Assembly: GCA_012719015.1 (NCBI GenBank)
Contig: JAAYBE010000384.1
Coordinates: forward strand, 1-6,772
DNA length: 6,772 nucleotides
DNA from: Actinomycetota bacterium
GTDB lineage: Bacteria; Actinomycetota; Thermoleophilia; UBA2241
Direction: 5' to 3'
The notes under the pieces: model-generated
The model's input: the letters and a program-made list of their open reading frames with translations, nothing else
The model's database searches: none
Told to the model about the DNA's origin: nothing
Shown here: piece by piece, positions 1-5,409 of the stretch
How positions within the stretch are numbered: position 1 is the stretch's first letter
Layout: every line of letters starts with the position of its first letter
Made by a program: the position numbers and the translations under genes

Positions 1-84
1 CCGACCGTGTCGCAGCGCCGTGTCCGCGGTCGACGGCGCGAGGGTGAGGAGGACCGCCGGGCCGGTCGCGGGTCCGGGATGGGA

Positions 85-90
85 TACTCT
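85..90 (+). promoter_or_regulatory. Candidate -10 box for a leaderless transcript of the EamA transporter
   Basis: The hexamer TACTCT fits the TANNNT consensus and ends 6 nt before the ATG at 97. If transcription began at A97, this hexamer would lie at -12 to -7, the usual place for a -10 element, and the mRNA would have no leader. Leaderless mRNAs are common in actinobacteria. No clear -35 element is visible about 17 bp upstream, and no Shine-Dalgarno sequence precedes the ATG, which agrees with leaderless initiation. A TANNNT match can arise by chance, so this is an inference from position. Confidence 0.45.
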
Positions 91-96
91 CGCCCG

Positions 97-1011
97 ATGG
101 ACCAGCGCCCGCCCGCCTCCGCCTACGTCGCCGCCGTCGGCATGACGCTCGCGTTCGCGCTCTCGTATGTGGCCACCAAGACGGCCCTGCGGGGGTTCGA
201 ACCGCTGCTGCTCGCGTTGCTGCGGTTCACGCTCGCCGGTGCGATCCTGTGGACCGTGTGGCGCCTGCGATCGGGGCGTGAGCGGCTGACGCGCGCGGAG
301 CTCGGCCGGCTGGCGCTCATCGGGTTCATCTCCCTGACGGTCTACTTCAGCTTCGAGAACACGGGGATCGCTCGCACCAGCGTCTCCGAGGCGGCCATCC
401 TCATCGCCGCCATCCCGATCTTCGTGGCGCTCATCGGCGCCTTCCTGCCCGACGAGCGCCTTGGCGGTCGCCAATGGACGGGTATCCTCCTCTCGTTCGC
501 CGGCGTCACCGCGATGGTCCTCGCCGCCGGGGGAGCGGAGGGCGGGACGCTGGTGGGCAACCTGCTGGTGCTGGGCGCCTCTCTCTCCGCCGCCGTGTAC
601 AACATCCTCGCCCGGCGGCTGCTCGTGAGCCGCTCGGCGTTGTACGTGACGGCCTGGCAGAACCTGTTCGGAGCCCTGTTCATGGCGCCGCTGGCGGCGA
701 TCGAGGCGCTGGTCGCGGGAGTCCGCCGGCCCACCATGGAGGCGGCCGGCGGCGTCGTCTTCCTGACGCTGATGTGCTCGATCGTCGCCTACCTGCTGCT
801 CAACTACGCGTTCCGCTTCCTGCCCGCCACCCGGGTCGGGGTCTTCGTCAATCTGGTCCCGGTGGTGGCCGTCGCGAGCGCCTACATCCTGCTCGGCGAG
901 CGGCTCACGGTGGTGCAGGCGCTGGCCGCGGCGGTGGTGGTCGCGGGCGTGTGGGTGACGAACAGCGGGAGACGCGCCGGCGACGCGTCTAGAAATCCAT
1001 CGGCAGGATGA
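97..1011 (+). CDS. EamA/DMT superfamily transporter (10 TM, RhaT/YdcZ-like permease)
   Basis: Inner-membrane permease of the drug/metabolite transporter superfamily, 304 aa, the normal length for the two-repeat EamA type. The substrate cannot be read from sequence; relatives export amino acids or other metabolites. Ten hydrophobic segments form two EamA repeats. Each repeat ends in the typical acidic-Arg-Leu signature followed by a helix: PDERLGG at about 118-124 leading into the helix 128-145, and LGERLT at about 266-271 leading into 273-288. Positively charged loops lie at 56-66 and 172-175. I chose the ATG at 97 because the first helix begins about 9 residues later and a -10-like box lies 6 nt upstream. 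The reading frame stays open to the window start (ATG at 79 and a further upstream ATG at 7 in register would add 6 or 30 residues), but that extension is Arg/Gly-rich and unlike a transporter N-terminus. The gene is convergent with the zinc-ribbon gene and overlaps it by 23 bp. Confidence 0.88.
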   Translation: MDQRPPASAYVAAVGMTLAFALSYVATKTALRGFEPLLLALLRFTLAGAILWTVWRLRSGRERLTRAELGRLALIGFISLTVYFSFENTGIARTSVSEAAILIAAIPIFVALIGAFLPDERLGGRQWTGILLSFAGVTAMVLAAGGAEGGTLVGNLLVLGASLSAAVYNILARRLLVSRSALYVTAWQNLFGALFMAPLAAIEALVAGVRRPTMEAAGGVVFLTLMCSIVAYLLLNYAFRFLPATRVGVFVNLVPVVAVASAYILLGERLTVVQALAAAVVVAGVWVTNSGRRAGDASRNPSAG

Positions 1012-1429
1012 GGTCGCGGCGCAGGGCGTCGGCGATCCGCTCGGCCTCTTCCTCGAAGTTGCGGCGCGTGAGGCGCTCCGTCTCACGCGCCAGCGTCCGG
1101 GCCGCCTCGTGGAGGCTGCGGTTGATGCGCTCGACGGCGGCGCGGCCGACGGTGACCGCGCGCCGCGTCTCGCACTCGGGACAGCGCAGGTGCAGGGTCC
1201 AGCGCGCCGTGCCGGAGCGCTCCCAGTCCTCCGGGTAGACGAGGCCGCTGCCGCAGACCGGGCAGGCCTGGTCCTGCCGCGGCTCGAGCGGCGGGGGAGG
1301 CGGGGCGCAACAGGAGGGGGCGACGGGCCTTGAGGCCGCGGCGCGGCGCGGCCTGTCGAACACCATCATCTCGACGGACGTCCCGTCCGGGAAGACGAAC
1401 AACTCGATCTTGAACGGTTCCTGGTCCAT
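989..1429 (-). CDS. Small zinc-ribbon protein of unknown function
   Basis: Predicted cytoplasmic protein of 146 aa. Visible parts: a short N-terminal region with beta-strand character (residues 5-25); a low-complexity Ala/Pro linker with a Cys pair and five prolines (about 30-52); a zinc ribbon formed by CPVC (C56, C59) and CPEC (C83, C86), 23 residues apart; and a charged, probably helical C-terminal tail (about 95-140) ending LILPMDF. The four cysteines should bind one zinc ion; the helical tail suggests protein-protein contact, but I cannot assign a function. The ATG at 1429-1427 is preceded by GGAG with 5-nt spacing. The frame stays open far upstream, antisense to murI, but that extension has no protein-like features and the Shine-Dalgarno decides the start. 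The gene is divergent from murI (162-bp gap) and convergent with the EamA gene. I recall similar proteins ending in a D-L-I-L-P-x-D-F tail from actinobacteria, so it is probably a conserved lineage-specific family. Confidence 0.82.
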   Translation of the reverse strand: MDQEPFKIELFVFPDGTSVEMMVFDRPRRAAASRPVAPSCCAPPPPPLEPRQDQACPVCGSGLVYPEDWERSGTARWTLHLRCPECETRRAVTVGRAAVERINRSLHEAARTLARETERLTRRNFEEEAERIADALRRDLILPMDF

Positions 1430-1537
1430 CTCTGCTCCGCACTCACCGGAGGTCGTGCCGCACACTGCTCCGTATCGGACGCCGACCGGCGACCCTTGAG
1501 TGCCGCGTCTCGTCGGCCGATCCGGCGCGCGGTCGTC

Positions 1538-1567
1538 TGGACAGTGCCGCGCGTGGTGGGGAATACT
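1538..1567 (+). promoter_or_regulatory. Candidate sigma-70-type promoter of the murI operon
   Basis: The -35 element TGGACA (1538-1543, 5/6 match to TTGACA) is separated by 18 bp from AATACT (1562-1567, 4/6 match to TATAAT). Transcription would start near 1574, giving a leader of about 18 nt before the murI ATG. It lies in the 162-bp spacer between murI and the divergent zinc-ribbon gene. I saw no riboswitch-like fold and no convincing operator palindrome in the rest of the spacer. No comparably good promoter was found for the leftward gene. Confidence 0.45.
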
Positions 1568-1591
1568 ACCCGGACTTCCCCTCGGCCGGAA

Positions 1592-2452
1592 ATGACCGTG
1601 TCTCTCGCCCACGACCAGCAGACATCCACCGCCGCCCTGCCCATCGGGATGTTCGACTCCGGCATGGGCGGGCTCACCGTGCTGCACGAGTGCCTGGTAC
1701 AGCTCCCCGGGGAGCACTTCGCCTACGTCGGCGACACGGCGCGCTTCCCCTACGGGGAGAAGAGCCGCGAGCAGCTGGAGCTGTACTCGCGGCAGATCAC
1801 CGCCTTCCTCGAGGCGGTGCCGTGCAAGCTGATCGTCGTGGCCTGTTACTCGGCCACGTCGGCCGCCCTCCCGGCGCTGCAGCGGGAGTTCCGCACCCCG
1901 ATCATCGGGGTGGTCATGCCGGGGGCGCGGGCGGCGGTGGCGACCTCCCGGTACCGCAAGATCGGCGTGCTCGCCACGGAGGCGACGGTGGCGAGCGGGG
2001 CCTATCCGCGGGCGATAGGGGGCCTGGACTCCGGGGCGGAGGTGATCCAGCAGGCGTGCCCGGGCCTGGTCGACTTCATCGAGGCCGGGGACGTCGCCAG
2101 CCAGGCGCTGGCCGATGCCGTGAGCGGCTTCACCGAGCCTCTCAAAGCACGGCGTCCTGACGTGGTCATCATGGGCTGCACGCACTATCCCCTCATCCGG
2201 CCGATGCTGCAGCGCTTCCTCGGACGCGACGTCACGCTCATCAACCCCGCCGCCGAGATCGCCCGCGAGGTCGAGGCGGCGCTCGTGCGACAAGAGCTGG
2301 AGCGGCCGGGCGACGTGATGGGTTCCTACCGTTTCTACACCACCGGCGACGTCGACCGCTTCCGCGAGACGGGCGCCCGGTTCCTCCAGATGCCGCTGAC
2401 GCGCGTGCGCGCGCTGCCGCTCGAGCGGCTGGGCGGGCTCGTCGCGCCGTGA
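1592..2452 (+). CDS. murI: Glutamate racemase
   Basis: Cofactor-independent racemase of the Asp/Glu racemase family; it makes D-glutamate for peptidoglycan precursors in the cytoplasm. 286 aa, slightly long because of about 15 extra N-terminal residues. Family motifs: FDSGMGGLTV (21-30, D22-S23), YVGDTARFPYG (45-55), first catalytic Cys C85 in the segment VVACYSATSA (82-91), TEATVASGAY (129-138), and second catalytic Cys in GCTHYPLI (C196, T197, H198). The residue after C85 is Tyr86 (codon TAC, 1847-1849), where the family almost always has Asn, a substrate-binding position; Ser87 replaces the common Thr, as in many homologues. All other hallmark residues are intact, so activity is likely but not certain. 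The ATG at 1592 lies behind a weak GGCCGGA and a fair promoter; GTG at 1598 is an alternative, and the in-frame extension upstream runs through the promoter. First gene of the run; its TGA overlaps the queT GTG. Confidence 0.93.
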   Translation: MTVSLAHDQQTSTAALPIGMFDSGMGGLTVLHECLVQLPGEHFAYVGDTARFPYGEKSREQLELYSRQITAFLEAVPCKLIVVACYSATSAALPALQREFRTPIIGVVMPGARAAVATSRYRKIGVLATEATVASGAYPRAIGGLDSGAEVIQQACPGLVDFIEAGDVASQALADAVSGFTEPLKARRPDVVIMGCTHYPLIRPMLQRFLGRDVTLINPAAEIAREVEAALVRQELERPGDVMGSYRFYTTGDVDRFRETGARFLQMPLTRVRALPLERLGGLVAP

Positions 2453-2931
2453 GCAGCCGCTCGCTGGTACGGGCGGCCGTGTATGCGGCCCTCTATGCGG
2501 CGCTCACGCTCGCCCCCGGATTGAACGCCCTGGCCTACGGACAGGTGCAGTTCCGGGTCGCAGAGGCGCTGCTGGTGTTCGCATGCTTCGACCCGGCCGC
2601 CGTGCTCGGGCTCGCCGTGGGGACGGCGGCCGGCAACCTCGGCAGCCCGATGATGCCGGTGGACGTGCCCGTCGGCGCGGCTTTGACGCTGGTCTCGGCC
2701 GTCCTCATGCACGCCGTCGGACCACACGTGCCCGCGCTCGCCGTCCCGGTGGCCGTCAACGCCTTCGGCGTGGCGGGCATGCTCGCCCTGATCCTCGGTC
2801 TGCCGTACTGGGCGAGCGTCGTCTGGGTAGGTATCGGAGAGGCCGCGGTGCTCTGGACCCTCGGCCTCGTGTTGTTGCTCGTGGTGCGTCGCAACCGCGA
2901 GCTGTTCGGACTGCCACGACCGGCCTCTTGA
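2449..2931 (+). CDS. queT: QueT-family queuosine-precursor ECF transporter, substrate-binding S component
   Basis: Integral membrane protein, 160 aa, typical for S components of energy-coupling factor transporters. QueT proteins bind a queuosine precursor, probably preQ1 or related 7-deazaguanine, and work with shared EcfA/EcfA'/EcfT proteins, which are not in this window. Evidence: about six hydrophobic segments (roughly 7-24, 38-50, 52-64, 73-91, 97-117, 122-147) and the family pattern of an early GQVQFRVAEAL block (31-41) with its conserved Q-x-R-x-x-E-A-L core, then GNLGSP (62-67), an Asn in a helix (N104), and a late LPYW...VGIGE block (118-131). The GTG at 2449 overlaps the murI stop as GTGA, with no strong Shine-Dalgarno, so translation is probably coupled to murI. 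A second in-frame GTG at 2479 would cut into the first helix. Assignment rests on motif pattern; a related DUF988-type S component with another vitamin-like ligand is possible. Confidence 0.8.
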   Translation: MSSRSLVRAAVYAALYAALTLAPGLNALAYGQVQFRVAEALLVFACFDPAAVLGLAVGTAAGNLGSPMMPVDVPVGAALTLVSAVLMHAVGPHVPALAVPVAVNAFGVAGMLALILGLPYWASVVWVGIGEAAVLWTLGLVLLLVVRRNRELFGLPRPAS

Positions 2932-2953
2932 GGCCGCTGCCGCCGGGAGCGGC

Positions 2954-2960
2954 GAGGAGG
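2954..2960 (+). promoter_or_regulatory. Strong Shine-Dalgarno that fixes the TTG start of rph
   Basis: GAGGAGG stands 6 nt before TTG at 2967-2969 and 22 nt after the queT stop. The reading frame of rph is open much further upstream, through queT, so this site decides the start. Translation from this TTG gives the expected RNase PH N-terminus (M-R-R-G-R-x-x-E-E-L-R-P). Confidence 0.85.
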
Positions 2961-2966
2961 ACGACC

Positions 2967-3692
2967 TTGAGAAGAGGACGCAGGGCCGAGGAACTGAGAC
3001 CGGTGACGATCACGCCGGCGGTGGCCAAGTTCGCCGCCGGCTCGGCGCGCATCGAGCTGGGTGACACGCACGTCTTCTGCACCGCGTCGCTCGGCGAGGG
3101 GGTGCCGGGCTGGCTGCGGGGCTCCGGTCGCGGCTGGCTCACCGCCGAGTACAGCATGCTGCCGGGAGCCACGCCGACGCGTGGCGCGCGCGAGGCCGTG
3201 CGTGGCCGTCAGAGCGGCCGCACCATGGAGATCCAGCGCCTCATCGGCCGCAGCCTGCGCAGTGTGGTCGACCTCGGCATCATCGGTGAGCGCACCATCG
3301 CGGTCGACTGCGACGTCCTGCAGGCAGACGGCGGTACGCGCACGGCGAGCATCACCGGCGCCTATGTGGCCGTCTACCAGGTGGCGCTCAAGATCAAGGA
3401 CCTGCTGGGGCTGAACGAGCTGCCGCTCTTCGACTCCGTGGCGGCAGCCTCGGCCGGCGTCGTCGACGGGGAGGCCCGCCTCGATCTCGATTACGAGGAG
3501 GATTCGGCCGCCGAGGTGGACCTGAACGCCGTCGTCACCGGTGACGGGCGCCTCGTCGAGGTGCAATCCACGGCCGAGGGTGAGCCGTTCTCACGGGCGG
3601 CCCTCGACGGGCTGCTGGACCTCGTCGTGGCCGGCGCCGTCGCGCTCGGCGCCGTACAGGCGGCGGCGTGTGCCGAGCTGGAGCGTGCGTGA
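2967..3692 (+). CDS. rph: Ribonuclease PH
   Basis: Phosphate-dependent 3'-to-5' exoribonuclease that trims tRNA precursors and other RNA 3' ends; cytoplasmic ring-shaped hexamer. 241 aa, full family length (about 240). Family blocks in order: RRGRRAEELRPV (2-13), LGDTHVFCTASL (31-42), GWLTAEYSMLPGAT (56-69), the phosphate-site segment with R72, R75 and GRTMEIQRLIGRSLR (84-98), DCDVLQADGGTRTASITGA (114-132; D114, D116 and D121 in the catalytic region), LDLDYEEDSAA (172-182), DLNAVV (185-190) and VEVQSTAEGEPFSR (197-210). Odd points: the start is TTG; the N-terminal R-x-D-G-R motif lacks its Asp (R-R-G-R); and Gly67 replaces the usual Arg after M-L-P. The first lies at the edge of the fold, so the enzyme is probably active. 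The gene follows queT by 35 bp and precedes rdgB by 34 bp; rph-rdgB adjacency is widespread in bacteria and supports both calls. Confidence 0.95.
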   Translation: MRRGRRAEELRPVTITPAVAKFAAGSARIELGDTHVFCTASLGEGVPGWLRGSGRGWLTAEYSMLPGATPTRGAREAVRGRQSGRTMEIQRLIGRSLRSVVDLGIIGERTIAVDCDVLQADGGTRTASITGAYVAVYQVALKIKDLLGLNELPLFDSVAAASAGVVDGEARLDLDYEEDSAAEVDLNAVVTGDGRLVEVQSTAEGEPFSRAALDGLLDLVVAGAVALGAVQAAACAELERA

Positions 3693-3726
3693 GCGGGCGC
3701 AGAGCCCGACGACCGGGGACGCCGTC

Positions 3727-4449
3727 GTGAGCGCACGCGACGCGCGTGGCGGCGAGACCGGGGCGGCGCAGGCGCCCGCCGTCCGCTTCGTCCTGGCCAG
3801 CGGCAACCGGCACAAGGCACGCGAGTTCGGCGCCATCCTCGCGCCCCTCCGCGTCGACGCGATGCCGGCCGGCGTCGAGTTGCCGCCCGAGGGGTCGGAG
3901 TCGTTCGCTGCGAACGCGCGGGCCAAGGCGGAGGCGCTGGCGCGGGCGGCGGCAGCCGACCCCGCGCTGCTCACGGGGCTCGGCCTGGAGCCGGGTGGGC
4001 CGGTGCTGTACCTCGCCGACGACTCCGGCCTGGAGGTCGAGGCGCTGGGCTGGGCGCCGGGCGTGATGAGCGCCCGCTACGCGGGCGTGGACGGGCCCGG
4101 CGCCGACCGAGCCAACTACGAGCGTCTGCTGCGCGAGATGCGTGGTCTCGTCGGTCCTCTCGGCCGCCGCGCCCGCTTCGTGTGCTCGGTCGTCGCGGTC
4201 ACGCCGGCGATGACGTACCACACCGCGAGCGGGCAGTGGTGGGGCGCCATCGCGGAGGCGCCACGCGGGGAGGGCGGGTTCGGCTACGACCCCGTCTTCG
4301 TCCCCGAGGGCTCGACCCTCTCCGTGGCGGAGTGGCCGCAGGCGGCCAAGGACCGGTCCAGTCATCGCGCGCGGGCGGGGAGGGCACTGATCGACGTCCT
4401 GCGAGGGGAGGGGCTGCTGCATGCGGGGCCAGGCCCGCGACCAGGCTGA
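3727..4449 (+). CDS. rdgB: RdgB/HAM1 non-canonical purine NTP pyrophosphatase (ITP/XTP/dITP)
   Basis: Hydrolyses ITP, dITP and XTP to the monophosphate and pyrophosphate, keeping deaminated purines out of nucleic acids; cytoplasmic homodimer needing Mg2+. 240 aa, longer than the usual 190-210. Motifs: LASGNRHKAREF (23-34, substrate/phosphate-binding S/T-x-N-x-x-K), ESFAANARAKAEA (58-70), ADDSGLEVEALGWAPGVMSARYAG (97-120; key D98-D99), PRGEGGFGYDPVFVP (179-193) and a C-terminal K208...SSHR (211-214). The extra length comes from about 18 N-terminal residues and an Ala/Leu/Gly-rich insert (about 75-94) just before ADDSG. I chose GTG at 3727, which has GGGG 8 nt upstream; an in-frame GTG at 3685, overlapping the rph stop, is an alternative and would add 14 residues. 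The 3' end overlaps the CDF gene by 29 bp. Confidence 0.93.
   Translation: MSARDARGGETGAAQAPAVRFVLASGNRHKAREFGAILAPLRVDAMPAGVELPPEGSESFAANARAKAEALARAAAADPALLTGLGLEPGGPVLYLADDSGLEVEALGWAPGVMSARYAGVDGPGADRANYERLLREMRGLVGPLGRRARFVCSVVAVTPAMTYHTASGQWWGAIAEAPRGEGGFGYDPVFVPEGSTLSVAEWPQAAKDRSSHRARAGRALIDVLRGEGLLHAGPGPRPG
4403..4413 (+). promoter_or_regulatory. Shine-Dalgarno of the CDF gene, inside the rdgB coding region
   Basis: The purine run GAGGGGAGGGG ends 7 nt before ATG 4421. It supports an ATG start that overlaps the last 29 bp of rdgB. No other ATG or GTG occurs in the frame before the first membrane helix, so this start is well supported and implies translational coupling with rdgB. Confidence 0.75.
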
Positions 4450-5365
4450 CGCCATCCTTCCGGCCGACGATCCCGGCACGCACCGCCGCAAGACGCGGGC
4501 GGCCGCGCTCTCGATCGCGTCGAACGCGGTCCTGATCGCGTTCAAGCTCGTCGTCGGGCTCCTCTCCGGGTCAATCGCCATCATCTCCGAGGCGCTGCAC
4601 TCCGGATCGGACCTGGCCGCCGCGCTCATCGCCTTCTGGTCTGTCCGCCAGGCGGCGCGTCCGCCGGACGAGCGGCACCACTACGGCCACGAGAAGGTGG
4701 AGAACCTGAGTGGCGTCATCGAGGCGCTGCTGATCATCGCTGCGGCCGGCGTGATCATCTACGAAGGCGTGATGAAGATCATCGACGGTCCCGCGATCGA
4801 TCGTATCTGGCTCGGCGTCGGGGTCATGGTGGTCTCCGGCATCGTCAACCTGTTCGTCTCGCGCCGCGTCCTGTACCCGGTCGCGCGGCGCACGGAGTCG
4901 GCCGCGCTCGAGGCCGACGCGGCCCACCTGATGACCGACGTGTACACGTCGTTCGGCGTCGCCGGCGGCCTCCTGCTCGTCCGTGTCACCGGCTGGGAGT
5001 ACTTCGACCCGCTGATCGCCATCGCCGTGGCCACGCTCATCATCCACACCGGTTACCGGCTGGTGACGGAGTCCACGCGCGTGCTGCTCGACGAGACGCT
5101 GCCGGCGGACGAGCTGGAGCTCATCCGCGCCTGCGTGCGCGAGCACCGCGGCGACCTGATCACCGACTACCACAAGCTGCGCGCACGGCGGGCCGGCAGC
5201 CGCCGGCATGTCGACCTGCACGTGGTCGTGGACCCGAGCCTGACGGTGGCCGAGGCACACGACATCGCCGAGCACATCGAGGAGGACATCCGCACCTGCC
5301 TCCGCAACACCGACGTCCTCGTGCACATCGAGCCGCAGGCGCCACACCGGTCTGAGGGCGACTGA
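4421..5365 (+). CDS. Cation diffusion facilitator (CDF) family metal/H+ antiporter, probably Zn2+-type
   Basis: Inner-membrane efflux transporter that exchanges a cytoplasmic divalent metal for protons; dimeric. 314 aa, the usual length. Six helices are expected; the transport site is formed by helices 2 and 5. Helix 2 carries H60-S-G-S-D64 and helix 5 carries H169-L-M-T-D173, so the site is HxxxD + HxxxD, the pattern usually linked to zinc (cobalt or cadmium also possible) rather than the DxxxD of manganese CDFs and of FieF helix 2. The loop after helix 2 has the family's HHYGHEKVE (86-94). The C-terminal cytoplasmic domain (about 218-306) has its metal-binding ferredoxin-like fold signatures: H263-x-D-x-H267, EAHDIAEHIEEDI (278-290, H280, H285) and VHIEP (301-305). 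The start overlaps rdgB by 29 bp. Last gene of the run, ending just before a hairpin. Metal specificity is inferred only. Confidence 0.92.
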   Translation: MRGQARDQADAILPADDPGTHRRKTRAAALSIASNAVLIAFKLVVGLLSGSIAIISEALHSGSDLAAALIAFWSVRQAARPPDERHHYGHEKVENLSGVIEALLIIAAAGVIIYEGVMKIIDGPAIDRIWLGVGVMVVSGIVNLFVSRRVLYPVARRTESAALEADAAHLMTDVYTSFGVAGGLLLVRVTGWEYFDPLIAIAVATLIIHTGYRLVTESTRVLLDETLPADELELIRACVREHRGDLITDYHKLRARRAGSRRHVDLHVVVDPSLTVAEAHDIAEHIEEDIRTCLRNTDVLVHIEPQAPHRSEGD

Positions 5366-5367
5366 GC

Positions 5368-5407
5368 CCGGGAGCGGCGCCGTGCCGCGCGGCCGCGCCG
5401 CCTCCGG
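5368..5407. terminator. GC-rich hairpin between convergent genes, possible bidirectional terminator
   Basis: The arms 5368-5380 (CCGGGAGCGGCGC) and 5395-5407 (GCGCCGCCTCCGG) can pair over 13 positions with one A-C mismatch and one G-U wobble, around a 14-nt loop. The stem fills nearly all of the 44-bp gap between the convergent CDF and NRAMP genes. No T-tract follows on either strand, so it is not a textbook intrinsic terminator; U-less hairpin terminators have been proposed in high-GC actinobacteria. Function is inferred from position and fold. Confidence 0.5.
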
Positions 5408-5409
5408 CG

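Noticed and set aside
1..96. Coding sequence before the EamA gene, including ATG 7 or ATG 79 as start
   Set aside because: The in-frame extension is Arg/Gly-rich with no signal or helix, and no leftward start codon is visible; I see nothing else definite in this stretch.
1432..1472. Direct repeat CTGCTCCG at 1432-1439 and 1465-1472 in the divergent spacer, possible operator
   Set aside because: Only 8 identical bases, no extension, no symmetry; easily due to chance in GC-rich DNA.
1465..1500. Leftward promoter for the zinc-ribbon gene with a GATACG -10-like hexamer (reverse strand)
   Set aside because: Poor -10 match and no convincing -35; not distinguishable from background.
1430..1591. 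Riboswitch or T-box in the murI leader
   Set aside because: The predicted leader is only about 18 nt and no conserved aptamer-like stems or T-box motif were seen.
1430..2293. Open leftward frame extending the zinc-ribbon gene antisense to murI
   Set aside because: It lies opposite a clear murI, has no family-like sequence, and the zinc-ribbon protein has its own Shine-Dalgarno and ATG at 1429.
2535..4629. Several long leftward frames opposite queT, rph, rdgB and the CDF gene
   Set aside because: All lie opposite well-supported genes and give Arg/Ala/His-rich sequence without motifs or ribosome-binding sites.
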